Positions 1 to 10,165 of a stretch of 64,000 nucleotides of DNA are shown piece by piece. Source of the DNA: Actinacidiphila paucisporea. GTDB lineage: Bacteria > Actinomycetota > Actinomycetes > Streptomycetales > Streptomycetaceae. The notes under the pieces were generated by a model, which had not been told where the DNA came from, searched no databases, and worked only from the letters and a program-made list of their open reading frames with translations. How positions within the stretch are numbered: the stretch's first letter is position 1; each line of letters begins with the position of its first letter. The translations under genes and the position numbers were made by a program. The stretch is taken from assembly GCF_900142575.1 (NCBI RefSeq), contig NZ_FRBI01000006.1, positions 118,418-182,417 on the forward strand, read 5' to 3'.

Positions 1-229
1 GCTCAAGCGGCGGGAGACCGCCGAGCTGATCGCGGAGGAGCTGCGCAGGCTCGACCCCGACGACATATACCGCGCCACGGTGCAGTTCGGTGTCGACCAC
101 CTGGTCACCGCCAACGGCTCCGCCAAGGGCGGCAAGGACCCGGACAGCGGCCCGACCGCCGCGGCCGGTGCCACGGCGTCGGCCGCCAAGAAGGCTGCCC
201 CGGGGGGCAAGGCGGCGACGCCGAAGTGA
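1..229 (+). CDS. opcA: OpcA, glucose-6-phosphate dehydrogenase assembly protein, 3' end only
   Basis: Only the last 75 codons are present; the gene begins before the window and reads in the frame starting at base 2. The visible segment has an amphipathic helix rich in Arg and Glu, then an Ala/Gly/Lys-rich tail that ends at the TGA at 227-229. OpcA is an accessory protein of actinobacterial glucose-6-phosphate dehydrogenase (Zwf), at the entry to the oxidative pentose phosphate pathway. The call rests mainly on position: in Streptomyces opcA lies directly upstream of pgl, as here, with a 4-bp GTGA stop/start overlap that implies translational coupling. The fragment alone is too short to prove the family. 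Confidence 0.75.
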   Translation, partial: LKRRETAELIAEELRRLDPDDIYRATVQFGVDHLVTANGSAKGGKDPDSGPTAAAGATASAAKKAAPGGKAATPK

Positions 230-1005
230 GCACCCCGCAGGTGGTCGTCCACCGTGACAAGGAACTGATGGCGCGCGCCGCGGCGGCCCGGCTGATCACG
301 AAGATCGTGGACGCCCAGGCCGCCCGGGGCGCCGCCTCGGTGGTGCTCACCGGTGGCCGCAACGGCAACGCGCTGCTGGCCGCGCTCGCCGAGTCCCCCG
401 CGCGCGACGCGGTGGACTGGGCGCGGCTGGACGTGTGGTGGGGCGACGAGCGGTTCCTGCCGGACGGCGACCCCGAGCGCAACGTCACCCAGGCGGCCGG
501 CCTGCTGGACAGCGTCCCGCTGGACCCGGCCAGGGTCCACCCGATGGCGGCGTCCGACGGCCCGTACGGCTCCGATGTGGAGGCGGCAGCCGAGGCCTAC
601 GCGGCGGAGCTGGCCGCCGCCGCGGGGCCGGGCGACCACGGCCGGGTGCCGGCCTTCGACGTGCTGATGCTCGGCGTCGGACCCGACACCCATGTCGCGT
701 CGCTCTTCCCCGAGCACCCGGCGGTGCGCGAGCAGACCCGTACGGTGGTCGGCGTCCACGGCTCCCCGAAGCCGCCGCCCACCCGGATCTCCCTCACCCT
801 GCCGGCGATCCGCGCGGCCCACGAGGTCTGGCTGCTCGCCGCGGGCGAGGACAAGGCCGGGGCGGTCGCGCTGGCCCTGTCCGCCCCGGGCGAGCTCCAG
901 GCCCCGGCCTCCGGCGCGCAGGGCCTGTCCCGCACGCTGTGGCTGCTGGACCGGTCCGCGGCGGCGAAGCTGCCGCGGGACCTGTACCCGCCCGCCTCCG
1001 CGTAA
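226..1005 (+). CDS. pgl: 6-phosphogluconolactonase
   Basis: Hydrolyses 6-phosphogluconolactone to 6-phosphogluconate, the second step of the oxidative pentose phosphate pathway, in the cytoplasm. The 259-residue protein has the usual length. It shows the family's phosphosugar-isomerase-like fold signatures: a TGG segment near residue 42, WWGDERFLP near residue 70, and LGVGPDTHVASLFP in the second half, which carries the substrate-binding residues. The GTG start overlaps the opcA stop by four bases, so the two are translationally coupled. Transcription probably ends at the strong hairpin just downstream (1020-1060), which also faces convergent pgi. Confidence 0.95.
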   Translation: MSTPQVVVHRDKELMARAAAARLITKIVDAQAARGAASVVLTGGRNGNALLAALAESPARDAVDWARLDVWWGDERFLPDGDPERNVTQAAGLLDSVPLDPARVHPMAASDGPYGSDVEAAAEAYAAELAAAAGPGDHGRVPAFDVLMLGVGPDTHVASLFPEHPAVREQTRTVVGVHGSPKPPPTRISLTLPAIRAAHEVWLLAAGEDKAGAVALALSAPGELQAPASGAQGLSRTLWLLDRSAAAKLPRDLYPPASA

Positions 1006-1019
1006 GGCGGCCCTTACCG

Positions 1020-1060
1020 GGGCGCGGGGCCGCGTGCGACATGCACGCGGCCCCGCGCCC
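1020..1060. terminator. Bidirectional terminator between pgl and pgi
   Basis: Perfect 18-bp inverted repeat: arms 1020-1037 and 1043-1060, with a 5-nt loop GACAT. It lies between the stop codons of two convergent genes, so it can serve both strands. No long U-tract follows, as is common in Streptomyces. Confidence 0.85.
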
Positions 1061-1087
1061 TTCGGCTTGCCGCCCTCCGCAGAAGGC

Positions 1088-2746
1088 TCAGCGGCCCCGC
1101 AGGGCCCGGTAGGTCGAGACCAGCGCGCGGGTCGAGGGGTCCAGGCCCGGGACCTCGGCGCCCTCCGTGAGGGCGGGCTCGACCCGCTTGGCGAGCACCT
1201 TGCCGAGCTCGACGCCCCACTGGTCGAAGGAGTCGATGTTCCAGATCGCACCCTGGACGAAGACCTTGTGCTCGTAGAGGGCGATGAGCTGCCCCAGCAC
1301 GGACGGCGTCAGCTCGGTGGCCAGGATCGTGGTCGTCGGGTGGTTGCCGCGGAAGGTCTTGTGCGGGACCAGCTCCTCGGGGACGCCCTCCGCCCTGACC
1401 TCCTCGGGGGTCTTGCCGAAGGCCAGCGCCTGCGTCTGCGCGAAGAAGTTGGCCATCAGCAGGTCGTGCTGGCCCGCCAGCGGGCCGAGTTCGGGCAGCG
1501 GCCGGGCGAAGCCGATGAAGTCCGCCGGGATGAGCTTGGTGCCCTGGTGCAGCAACTGGTAGTACGCGTGCTGCCCGTTGGTGCCGGGGGTGCCCCACAC
1601 CACAGGACCGGTCTGCCAGCTGACCGGGTTGCCCTCGCGGTCGACGGACTTGCCGTTGGACTCCATGTCCAGCTGCTGGAGGTAGGCCGTGAACCTGCTC
1701 AGGTAGTGGCTGTACGGCAGCACCGCGTGCGACTGGGCGTCGTGGAAGTCGCCGTACCAGACGCCGAGCAGGCCCAGCAGCAGCGGGGCGTTCTGCTCCG
1801 GCGGAGCGGTCCTGAAGTGCTCGTCGACCAGGTGGAAGCCGGCCAGCATGTCCCGGAAGGCGTCCGGGCCGATCGCCAGCATCAGCGACAGGCCGATGGC
1901 CGAGTCGAAGGAGTAGCGGCCGCCGACCCAGTCCCAGAACTCGAACATGTTGGTCGGGTCGATACCGAAGTCGGCGACCTTCTCCCCGTTGGTCGACAGT
2001 GCCACGAAGTGCTTGGCCACCGCGTCGTCGCCGGCGCCGAGCTGCCCGAGCAGCCACTGCCGGGCGGACGTGGCGTTGGTGATCGTCTCGATGGTGGTGA
2101 AGGTCTTGGACGCGATGATGAACAGCGTCTCGGCCGCGTCCAGGTCGCGTACCGCCTCGTGCAGGTCGGCGCCGTCGACGTTGGACACGAACCGCACGGT
2201 CAGGCCGCGGTCGGTGTAGGCGCGCAGCGCCTCGTAGGCCATCGCGGGGCCGAGGTCGGAGCCGCCGATGCCGATGTTGACGACGTTCCTGATCCGCTTG
2301 CCGGTGTGGCCGGTCCACTCGCCGGACCGGACGCGGTCGGCGAAGACGCCCATCTTGGTGAGGACCGCGTGCACGGCTGGCACCACGTTGTATCCGTCGA
2401 GCTGGATCGTCGCGGACTGCGGGGCGCGCAGCGCGGTGTGCAGCACCGCCCGGTCCTCGGTGATGTTGATCCGCTCGCCGCGGAACATCGCGTCCCGCAG
2501 CTCGAACACCCCGGTCGCCACAGCCAGTTCGCGCAGCAGCCGCAGTGTCTCGTCTGTCACCAGGTGCTTGGAGTAGTCCAGGTGGAGGTCCCCCACCCGG
2601 AGGGTGTAGCGGTCGGCCCTGCCCGGGTCGGCGTCGAACAGCTCCCGCAGGTGGGCGCCCGCCGACTCGTCGCGGTGCTTGCCGAGCGCGTGCCATTCGG
2701 GGCGCTGGTCAAGACGGTTCTGGCCCTGCGCGTTGGTTACCGACAT
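1088..2746 (-). CDS. pgi: Glucose-6-phosphate isomerase
   Basis: Interconverts glucose 6-phosphate and fructose 6-phosphate in the cytoplasm, joining glycolysis to the neighbouring pentose phosphate genes. The 552-residue product matches the long (about 550 residue) bacterial PGI. Signatures include [18 protein letters not shown] (sugar-phosphate binding), GGRYS, the catalytic-loop segment [11 protein letters not shown], and a C-terminal segment with the catalytic lysine ([10 protein letters not shown]). The ATG at 2746 was chosen because GAGGAGA lies a short distance upstream and the protein then starts [12 protein letters not shown]; an in-frame start 24 codons further out has no ribosome binding site and adds unconserved-looking sequence. 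It converges on pgl. Confidence 0.96.
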   Translation of the reverse strand: MSVTNAQGQNRLDQRPEWHALGKHRDESAGAHLRELFDADPGRADRYTLRVGDLHLDYSKHLVTDETLRLLRELAVATGVFELRDAMFRGERINITEDRAVLHTALRAPQSATIQLDGYNVVPAVHAVLTKMGVFADRVRSGEWTGHTGKRIRNVVNIGIGGSDLGPAMAYEALRAYTDRGLTVRFVSNVDGADLHEAVRDLDAAETLFIIASKTFTTIETITNATSARQWLLGQLGAGDDAVAKHFVALSTNGEKVADFGIDPTNMFEFWDWVGGRYSFDSAIGLSLMLAIGPDAFRDMLAGFHLVDEHFRTAPPEQNAPLLLGLLGVWYGDFHDAQSHAVLPYSHYLSRFTAYLQQLDMESNGKSVDREGNPVSWQTGPVVWGTPGTNGQHAYYQLLHQGTKLIPADFIGFARPLPELGPLAGQHDLLMANFFAQTQALAFGKTPEEVRAEGVPEELVPHKTFRGNHPTTTILATELTPSVLGQLIALYEHKVFVQGAIWNIDSFDQWGVELGKVLAKRVEPALTEGAEVPGLDPSTRALVSTYRALRGR

Positions 2747-2857
2747 CAGTCCACTTCTCCTCGTCCTCGCTGCGGGATCAACGCTAGTTGATGACGCTGC
2801 GGAACGAGGCTGCGGCACCCTGGAGGAGCGGACGCGGCAGTGGACGGCGCCGTGCGG

Positions 2858-3193
2858 TCAGATCTCGCCGCGCAGCTTCGCCAGCGCCTCGGCGAGGATC
2901 GCCTCGCCGTCCGCGGCGGAGCGCCGCTCGCGCACGTAGGCGAGGTGGGTCTTGTACGGCTCGGTCCGCGGCGGTGCCGGCGGGTTCTCCTCGTCCTGGC
3001 CGGCCGGGAAGCCGCAGCGCGGGCAGTCCCAGGTCTCCGGGATCTGCGCGTCGCTGGCGAAGCTCGGCTGGGTCTCATGCCCGTTGGAGCACCAGAAGGA
3101 GATGCGGAGGCGCGGCGCGGACTCGCCGCGCTCGGCCTCTCCCATCGGCCCCGCTCCGACCCGACTGCCACGGATCGCGTTGCCACTTGCCAC
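2858..3193 (-). CDS. rbpA: RNA polymerase-binding protein RbpA
   Basis: RbpA is an actinobacterial transcription factor that binds the principal sigma factor and RNA polymerase and stabilises the open complex. The 111-residue product has the family architecture. The flexible basic N terminus runs MASGNAIRGSR and continues to a GESAPR segment. The central zinc-binding core has C35, H39, C57 and C60. The C-terminal helical sigma-interacting region has YVRERRS followed by an acidic/alanine helix. These match the Cys/His/Cys/Cys zinc site known for Streptomyces RbpA. It sits alone between pgi and secG. A sigma-R promoter is known upstream of rbpA in Streptomyces coelicolor, but I could not find a convincing GGAAT/GTT pair here. 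Confidence 0.95.
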   Translation of the reverse strand: MASGNAIRGSRVGAGPMGEAERGESAPRLRISFWCSNGHETQPSFASDAQIPETWDCPRCGFPAGQDEENPPAPPRTEPYKTHLAYVRERRSAADGEAILAEALAKLRGEI

Positions 3194-3373
3194 GGTCGTA
3201 ACTCCCTGCGTGATGGTGCTGCCAGATCGCCCAGTTTACGGGGACCTTACGTGCCGTCCAGTGGCAGGCGCACGACCCGCCCCCCGATGACGTCCTCCCA
3301 TAGTAAGCCGCGGTGGCGACGAGGCGTCAGTTCACCCTGGATGCGCGGGAGTCGGACGCGGAGCCGGGCTCGC

Positions 3374-3610
3374 CTAGTTCTGGTACTTCATCACCAGGCC
3401 GAGGACGACGATGCAGGTGAACCACAGCAGACCGACCACGACGGTGATCCGGTCGAGGTTGCGCTCGGCCACCGAGGAGCCGCCGACGGAGGACTGCATG
3501 CCACCGCCGAACATGTCCGACAGGCCGCCGCCCTTCCCCTTGTGCATCAGCACCAGCAGCAGGAGCAGCAGGCTGAAGATGATGAGGGCGATGGAGAACC
3601 CGATGACCAC
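3374..3610 (-). CDS. secG: Preprotein translocase subunit SecG
   Basis: SecG is the small third subunit of the SecYEG channel in the cytoplasmic membrane and assists protein export. With the GTG at 3610 the protein has 78 residues. Two hydrophobic membrane helices (residues about 3-23 and 55-74) flank a Gly-rich cytoplasmic loop containing HKGKGGGLSDMFGGG and SSVAERNLDRIT, the family hallmark. An in-frame ATG at 3661 would add 17 residues including two cysteines; I prefer the GTG because the protein then begins directly at the first membrane helix, as in other streptomycete SecG. It is the last gene of the gap-pgk-tpiA-secG series, separated from tpiA by a hairpin. Confidence 0.93.
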   Translation of the reverse strand: MVIGFSIALIIFSLLLLLLVLMHKGKGGGLSDMFGGGMQSSVGGSSVAERNLDRITVVVGLLWFTCIVVLGLVMKYQN

Positions 3611-3660
3611 GGCTGGACCAACTCTCTCGACGACATGACATCGAATACATGACAACGGCA

Positions 3661-3696
3661 CGGGGCCGAACGGTGCGGTTGCACGGTTCGGCCCCG
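3661..3696 (-). terminator. Hairpin between tpiA and secG
   Basis: Inverted repeat with arms 3661-3676 and 3681-3696 and loop GGTT: eleven outer pairs, one mismatch, then four pairs. It lies just after the tpiA stop on the minus strand. It may terminate the glycolytic transcript or reduce read-through into secG. Confidence 0.7.
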
Positions 3697-3723
3697 CCAG
3701 AGTACTTCACACCGCTGCGGACA

Positions 3724-4518
3724 TCACTGGTCGCGGAAGCGGACGATCTTCACGAACTCGTCGGCGTCCAGTGCGGCCCCGCCGACCAGTGCCCCGTCCA
3801 CGTCCGGCTGGGCCATGATCGCGGCCACGTTCCCGGCCTTGACCGAGCCGCCGTACTGGATACGGACGGCGTCGGCGGTCTCCTGGTCGTACAGCTCGGC
3901 CAGCCTGGCCCTGATCGCCCCGCAGACCTCCTGGGCGTCCTCCGGGGTGGCCACCTCGCCGGTGCCGATCGCCCAGACCGGCTCGTAGGCGATCACGATG
4001 GTGGCCGCCTGCGCCACGGGGATGTCCTTGAGCGCCCCGTCCAGCTGCGCCAGGGTGTGCGGCACCTGCCGGCCGGCCTTGCGCACGTCCAGGCCCTCGC
4101 CGATGCACACGATGGGGGTCAGGCCGTTGCGGAAGGCGGCCTTGGCCTTGGCGTTGACGATCTCCTCGTCCTCACCGTGGTACTGCCGTCGCTCCGAGTG
4201 ACCGACGGCGACGTAGCTGCACTTGAGCTTGGACAGCATCGGCCCGGAGATCTCGCCGGTGTAGGCGCCGGAGTCGTGCGCCGAGATGTCCTGGGCGCCG
4301 TACTTGATCTTCAGCCTGTCGCCGTCGACCAGGGTCTGCACCGACCGCATGTCGGTGAAGGGCACCAGGATGGCGACCTCGACGGCCGCGAAGTCCTTGT
4401 CGGTGAGGCCGAAGGCGAGCTTCTGGGTGTGCGCGATGGCCTCGAGGTGGTTGAGGTTCATCTTCCAGTTGCCCGCCATCAGCGGGGTACGGCTCTGCTC
4501 TGTCATCGGATTCGTCAT
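3724..4518 (-). CDS. tpiA: Triosephosphate isomerase
   Basis: Interconverts dihydroxyacetone phosphate and glyceraldehyde 3-phosphate in the cytoplasm. The 264-residue TIM-barrel protein carries all catalytic residues: K19 in GNWKMN, H107 in VGHSERR, and E179 in [11 protein letters not shown], which also forms the flexible active-site loop. The phosphate-binding GGSVK and the closing GGAAL segments are present. The start at 4518 gives [10 protein letters not shown] before the conserved core; a second ATG four codons in is possible. Only 22 bases separate it from the pgk stop, so pgk and tpiA are cotranscribed. Confidence 0.97.
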   Translation of the reverse strand: MTNPMTEQSRTPLMAGNWKMNLNHLEAIAHTQKLAFGLTDKDFAAVEVAILVPFTDMRSVQTLVDGDRLKIKYGAQDISAHDSGAYTGEISGPMLSKLKCSYVAVGHSERRQYHGEDEEIVNAKAKAAFRNGLTPIVCIGEGLDVRKAGRQVPHTLAQLDGALKDIPVAQAATIVIAYEPVWAIGTGEVATPEDAQEVCGAIRARLAELYDQETADAVRIQYGGSVKAGNVAAIMAQPDVDGALVGGAALDADEFVKIVRFRDQ

Positions 4519-4540
4519 TTCTCCAGCTCGTGGTCGGGCA

Positions 4541-5764
4541 TCAGCCCTCGAGTGCGGCCAGACCGGGCAGGGTCTTGCCTTCGAGGTATTCCAGGCTCGC
4601 GCCGCCGCCGGTGGAAATATGGCCGAAAGCGTTCTCGTCGAAGCCCAGGATGCGGACGGCCGCCGCCGAGTCGCCGCCGCCGACGACCGTGAAGGCCGGC
4701 GAGTCGATCAGCGCCTGGGCGACCGCGCGGGTGCCCTCGGCGTAGTCGGGGTGCTCGAAGACGCCCATCGGGCCGTTCCAGAAGACCGTGGCGGTGTCGG
4801 CCAGCTTGGCGGCGAAGAGCTTGCGGGACTCGGGGCCGATGTCCAGGCCGATCACGTCGGCCGGGATGGCGTCCACCGGCGCGGTGACCGGCGAGGACGG
4901 CGCCTTGGTCTTCAGGTCGGGGAACGCGGTGGCGCCGACCACGTCGACCGGCAGCACGAACTCCACGCCCTTGGCCGCGGCCCGCTCCAGATACTCGCGC
5001 ACCACGGGGAGCTGGTCCTCCTGCAGCAGGCTCTTGCCCACCTCGTGGCCCTGGGCCTTGAGGAAGGTGAAGACCATGCCGCCGCCGACCAGGATCCGGT
5101 CGGCCTTCTCCAGCAGGTGGTCGATCACGCCGAGCTTGTCGGACACCTTGGAGCCGCCGAGCACCACCGCGTAGGGCCGCGTGACGTCCTCGGTGAGCTT
5201 CCTGAGCACCCCGACCTCGGTGGCGATCAGCAGGCCCGCCGCGTGCGGCAGCCGGGCCGGCAGGTCGTAGACCGAGGCGTGCTTGCGGTGCACCGCGCCG
5301 AAGCCGTCGCCGACGTAGGTGTCGGCCAGCGCCGCCAGCCGGTCCGCGAAGGCGCCGCGCTCGGCGTCGTCCTTGGCGGTCTCGCCGGCGTTGAAGCGCA
5401 GGTTCTCCAGCAGGGCGACCTGGCCGTCCGCCAGGCCCTCCACGGTGGCGCGGGCGCTGTCGCCGACGGTGTCGGTGGCGAAGGCCGTGCTGATGCCGTC
5501 GCGGTCCAGCAGCTCGCCCAGCCGCGCCGCGACCGGCGCGAGCGAGAACTGCGGGTCGGGCTCGCCCTTGGGGCGGCCCAGGTGCGAGGCGACGATCACC
5601 CGGGCGCCGGCCTGGGCGAGCTTGGTGATGGTCGGCACGGCGGCCCTGATCCGGCCGTCGTCGGTGATGGTCTGCCCGGCGAGCGGCACGTTCAGGTCGG
5701 CGCGGACGAACACCCGCTTGCCCGCCACCTGCCCCTGGCCGATGAGGTCGTCGATCGTCTTCAT
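4541..5764 (-). CDS. pgk: Phosphoglycerate kinase
   Basis: Transfers phosphate from 1,3-bisphosphoglycerate to ADP in glycolysis, in the cytoplasm. The 407-residue protein has the N-terminal substrate domain with RADLNVPL and ASHLGRPKG and the C-terminal nucleotide domain with [20 protein letters not shown] and the GGGDSAAA motif. The ATG at 5764 (MKTIDDLI) has a GGAG about ten bases upstream and matches the family start; the frame extends 18 codons further but without a ribosome site. It follows gap after a 154-bp gap containing a strong hairpin and is closely followed by tpiA. Confidence 0.97.
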   Translation of the reverse strand: MKTIDDLIGQGQVAGKRVFVRADLNVPLAGQTITDDGRIRAAVPTITKLAQAGARVIVASHLGRPKGEPDPQFSLAPVAARLGELLDRDGISTAFATDTVGDSARATVEGLADGQVALLENLRFNAGETAKDDAERGAFADRLAALADTYVGDGFGAVHRKHASVYDLPARLPHAAGLLIATEVGVLRKLTEDVTRPYAVVLGGSKVSDKLGVIDHLLEKADRILVGGGMVFTFLKAQGHEVGKSLLQEDQLPVVREYLERAAAKGVEFVLPVDVVGATAFPDLKTKAPSSPVTAPVDAIPADVIGLDIGPESRKLFAAKLADTATVFWNGPMGVFEHPDYAEGTRAVAQALIDSPAFTVVGGGDSAAAVRILGFDENAFGHISTGGGASLEYLEGKTLPGLAALEG

Positions 5765-5821
5765 CTTCTGCGGTTTCTCCGGTCTGCGGTCTGGCTGCGC
5801 GTACGAGTGGGCTGGCACGGG

Positions 5822-5868
5822 GACAGGGTCCGGCCGGGCGCTCCGTCGCGCCCGGTCCGGACCCTGTC
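5822..5868 (-). terminator. Strong hairpin between gap and pgk
   Basis: Arms 5822-5841 and 5848-5868 pair over 20 bp with a single bulged T at 5856 and a 6-nt loop. It lies in the 154-bp gap between gap and pgk. It is either a gap terminator, with pgk having its own promoter, or an attenuator/processing element that sets gap mRNA above pgk-tpiA mRNA. Confidence 0.8.
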
Positions 5869-5918
5869 TCTCATATCGCTGTGCGGTGTCGGCTGGTGGC
5901 CGGCCTGCGGTTACCCGG

Positions 5919-6998
<1,080 letters not shown>

Positions 6999-7215
6999 CT
7001 ACCTCGCCCGTGTCCTCCCGGTGACATCCCCCGCCCCCCTCCGGTCACCCCTTCCCGCCACCCGTCCGCCGCCGCGGGACTTCCGGCGGTACCCCTCCGG
7101 GGAGGGGCCGCCCGAGTGGGGGCGGGGAACCGGGCGGTCACCCCGCCCACCGGCCGGCGGTCCGTATACGACGCCGGCAGCCCCTTCGGCCGGTGGCGAC
7201 GTGCGGTCGGCGGCC

Positions 7216-7237
7216 GGGCGCGCGGTTTTCCGCGCCC
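7216..7237 (-). terminator. Possible whiA terminator
   Basis: Seven-bp GC stem (GGGCGCG and CGCGCCC) around an 8-base loop containing TTTT, about 20 bases beyond the whiA stop on the minus strand. It is short compared with other terminators in the window, so read-through is possible. Confidence 0.45.
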
Positions 7238-7257
7238 CCGGGGAGGTGGCCGAGCCG

Positions 7258-8235
7258 TCAGCCGACCATCTCGTCGGTGAGGCTGGCCTCGGTGCCGGGC
7301 AGCCCGAGGTCGGAGGCCCGCTTGTCGGCCATCGCCAGCAGCCGCCGGATGCGGCCGGCCACCGCGTCCTTGGTCAGCGGCGGCTCCGCCAGCGAGCCCA
7401 GCTCCTCCAGCGACGCCTGCTTGTGGTCCATCCGCAGCCGCCCGGCGGCGGCCAGGTGCTCGGGCACCTCGTCGCCGAGGATCTCCAGCGCCCGCTGGAC
7501 CCGCGCGCCCGCCGCGACGGCGGCCCGAGCCGACCGCCGCAGGTTGGCGTCGTCGAAGTTGGCGAGCCGGTTGGCGGTCGCCCGGACCTCGCGCCGCATG
7601 CGGCGCTCCTCCCAGGCCAGCACGGAGTCGTGCGCGCCCAGCCGGGTCAGCAGCGCGCCGATGGCGTCACCGTCGCGTACGACGACCCGGTCGACGTTGC
7701 GCACCTCGCGCGCCTTGGCCGGGATCTGCAGCCGGCGGGCGGCGCCGACCAGGGCGAGGGCGGCCTCGGGTCCTGGGCAGGTCACCTCCAGCGAGGACGA
7801 GCGGCCCGGCTCGGTCAGCGAGCCGTGCGCGAGGAAGGCCCCGCGCCACGCTGCCTCCGCGTCACAGGTGGCGCCGGAGACGACCTGCGGGGGCAGCCCC
7901 CGGATGGGGCGCCCGCGGCCGTCCACCAGGCCGGTCTGCCGGGCCAGCTGGTCGCCGCCGGCGACCACCCTCACCACGTACCGGCTCCCGCGGCGCAGCC
8001 CTCCCGGCGCCATCACGACCAGGTCGGAGGAGTGGCCGAAGATCTCCAGGATGTCCTTGCGGAGCCGCCTCGCGGCGATCCCGGTGTCCAGCTCCGCCTC
8101 GATCACGATCCGGCCGCTCACCAGGTGCAGGCCGCCGGCGAAGCGGAGGATCGACGAGACCTCCGCCTTGCGGCAGCAGGTCCGGGTGACGGGGAGCCGG
8201 GAAATCTCGTCCTTCACCGCTGCCGTCATCGCCAT
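7258..8235 (-). CDS. whiA: Sporulation/cell-division regulator WhiA
   Basis: WhiA is a DNA-binding protein that in Streptomyces acts with WhiB to switch aerial hyphae into sporulation and to activate divisome genes; it is also broadly conserved in Gram-positive bacteria. The 325-residue product has the N-terminal LAGLIDADG-like domain without endonuclease residues ([22 protein letters not shown]) and a C-terminal helix-turn-helix ([29 protein letters not shown]). Its start overlaps the yvcK stop by ten bases, so it is translationally coupled as the last gene of uvrC-rapZ-yvcK-whiA. A second ATG two codons downstream is also possible. Confidence 0.97.
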   Translation of the reverse strand: MAMTAAVKDEISRLPVTRTCCRKAEVSSILRFAGGLHLVSGRIVIEAELDTGIAARRLRKDILEIFGHSSDLVVMAPGGLRRGSRYVVRVVAGGDQLARQTGLVDGRGRPIRGLPPQVVSGATCDAEAAWRGAFLAHGSLTEPGRSSSLEVTCPGPEAALALVGAARRLQIPAKAREVRNVDRVVVRDGDAIGALLTRLGAHDSVLAWEERRMRREVRATANRLANFDDANLRRSARAAVAAGARVQRALEILGDEVPEHLAAAGRLRMDHKQASLEELGSLAEPPLTKDAVAGRIRRLLAMADKRASDLGLPGTEASLTDEMVG

Positions 8236-9236
8236 GGGCCGATCCTTCCACGCATACGAAAAATCCGGTCATACGCGGCGGCCAACAGCTCCGGGTCGTG
8301 CCGCGGCCCGTCGGGGGCGGCGACCGGGGCCAGTTCGACCGTGCCGCCCAGCCGCAGCGCGGCCTCGTCGAGGCTGTCACGGTCCGGGACGGCGGCCTCG
8401 TCGGCGAGAACCACGTCGATGGTGAGTTTAGGGGCGTGTCGCCCCAAAACCTCCAAGTGACGCTGCGGAGAAAATCCGGCGGTTTCGCCGGGTTGCGGTG
8501 CCAGGTTGAGCGTGAGGACGCGCCGCGCCCTGGTGGTCATCAGCGCGTCGGCCAGTTCCGGCACCAGCAGATGCGGGATCACCGAGGAGAACCAGGAGCC
8601 CGGGCCGAGCACCACCCAGTCGGCGTCGAGCACCGCCTGGACGGCCTCGGGCACGGCCGGCGGGTCGGCCGGCTCCAGCATCACCTCCCGCACCTCACCG
8701 GGCGTGAGGGCGACGGTGGCCTGGCCCCGTACGGTCGTCATCTCGTCCGGCGCGGCGGGGTCGTGGCCGCGCACGAGGGCGTGCAGGTCCAGCGGGACCG
8801 CGGACATCGGCAGCACCCGGCCGTGCGCGCCGAGCAGCCGGCCCACCCACTCCAGGGCGGCGACCTCGTCGTTCAGCTGCTCCCACAGGGCGACGATCAG
8901 CAGATTCCCGACGGCGTGGCCGTGCAGGTCGCCGCCGCTGACGAAGCGGTGCTGCACCACCTTGGACCAGGTCCTGCCCCACTCGTCGTCCCCGCACAGC
9001 GCGGCCAGCGCCTTGCGCAGGTCGCCGGGCGGCAGCACCCCCATCTCGCTGCGCAGCCGCCCGCTGGAGCCGCCGTCGTCGGCGACGGTGACCACCGCGG
9101 TGAGGTCACCGGTGATCCGGCGCAGCGCCGCCAGCGAGGCCGCCAGCCCGTGGCCGCCGCCCAGCGCGACCACCTTCGGCGGCACACCGCGGCCGCGGCC
9201 CGTACGGCCGGTGCGGCGCTGTCGCCGGCCCGTCAT
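8226..9236 (-). CDS. yvcK: YvcK/CofD-like family protein (gluconeogenesis factor)
   Basis: This family has a CofD-like fold and in other Gram-positives binds UDP-sugars and is needed for growth and morphology on gluconeogenic carbon sources; the role in streptomycetes is less clear. The 336-residue protein shows [14 protein letters not shown] near the N terminus, [29 protein letters not shown] and [15 protein letters not shown], all family signatures. The ATG at 9236 is two bases after the rapZ stop; a GTG at 9242 overlapping the rapZ end is an alternative. It sits in the conserved rapZ-yvcK-whiA order. Confidence 0.94.
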   Translation of the reverse strand: MTGRRQRRTGRTGRGRGVPPKVVALGGGHGLAASLAALRRITGDLTAVVTVADDGGSSGRLRSEMGVLPPGDLRKALAALCGDDEWGRTWSKVVQHRFVSGGDLHGHAVGNLLIVALWEQLNDEVAALEWVGRLLGAHGRVLPMSAVPLDLHALVRGHDPAAPDEMTTVRGQATVALTPGEVREVMLEPADPPAVPEAVQAVLDADWVVLGPGSWFSSVIPHLLVPELADALMTTRARRVLTLNLAPQPGETAGFSPQRHLEVLGRHAPKLTIDVVLADEAAVPDRDSLDEAALRLGGTVELAPVAAPDGPRHDPELLAAAYDRIFRMRGRIGPWR

Positions 9237-9238
9237 GA

Positions 9239-10165
9239 TCACTCGCGCCCCATGTCCCGGTGCACCGTCACCGTCTCCACTCCGTCCGACGCCAGCCGGG
9301 CGGCCAGCCTCTCCGACATCGCCACACTGCGGTGCTTGCCGCCCGTGCAGCCGACGGCGATCGTCACGTACCGCTTGCCCTCGCGGCGGTAGCCGGCGGC
9401 GATGATGTGCAGCAGCTCGGCGTACCGGTCGAGGAACTCCTTGGCGCCGGGCTGGTTGAAGACGTACGTGGCCACCTCGTCGTTGAGCCCGGTGAAGGGG
9501 CGCAGCTCGGGAACCCAGTGCGGGTTCGGCAGGAAGCGGCAGTCCACCACCAGGTCGGCGTCGACCGGCAGCCCGTACTTGAACCCGAACGACATCACGG
9601 TCGCCCGGAGCTCCTGCTCCTCCTCGCCGGCGAACTGCGCGTCGAGCTTGGCGCGCAGCTCGTGCACGTTCAGACTGGAGGTGTCGACCACCAGGTCGGC
9701 GTCGCCGCGCAGCTCGCGCAGCAGGTCCCGCTCCGCCACGATGCCGTCCACGATGCGGCCCTGGCCCTGCAGCGGGTGCGGGCGGCGGACGGACTCGAAG
9801 CGGCGCACCAGCACGTCGTCCGAGGCCTCGAGGAAGATCACCCGGCGCTTGACGTGCTTGGCCTCCAGGTCCGCGAGGGACTCCCTGAGGTTGTCGAAGA
9901 ACTGCCGGCCGCGCACGTCGACCACGACGGCGATCCGCGCCACGTTGCCCTGGGAGCGGGCGCCGAGGTCCACCATGGTCGGGATGAGGGCGGGCGGCAT
10001 GTTGTCCACCACGAACCAGCCCAGGTCCTCCAGGCACTTCGCCGCGGTGCTGCGGCCCGCTCCCGACATGCCGGAGATGATCACCAGTTCCGGGATGGCC
10101 TGGGCGGCCTCACCCGCTCCTGCGCCGGTCATATGCGTAATATCCTGTTCGTCCTGCTCGCTCAT
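9239..10165 (-). CDS. rapZ: RNase adapter/nucleotide-binding protein RapZ
   Basis: RapZ is a P-loop protein; in E. coli it controls decay of the small RNA GlmZ and so glucosamine-6-phosphate synthesis, but its role in actinomycetes is not settled. The 308-residue protein has a Walker A variant GMSGAGRST (Arg for the usual Lys), a Walker B-like VVVDVRGR, and the C-terminal domain with [18 protein letters not shown]. The ATG overlaps the uvrC stop by four bases (ATGA), and yvcK follows after two bases. The Arg in the P-loop is, as far as I recall, normal for streptomycete members. Confidence 0.94.
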   Translation of the reverse strand: MSEQDEQDITHMTGAGAGEAAQAIPELVIISGMSGAGRSTAAKCLEDLGWFVVDNMPPALIPTMVDLGARSQGNVARIAVVVDVRGRQFFDNLRESLADLEAKHVKRRVIFLEASDDVLVRRFESVRRPHPLQGQGRIVDGIVAERDLLRELRGDADLVVDTSSLNVHELRAKLDAQFAGEEEQELRATVMSFGFKYGLPVDADLVVDCRFLPNPHWVPELRPFTGLNDEVATYVFNQPGAKEFLDRYAELLHIIAAGYRREGKRYVTIAVGCTGGKHRSVAMSERLAARLASDGVETVTVHRDMGRE

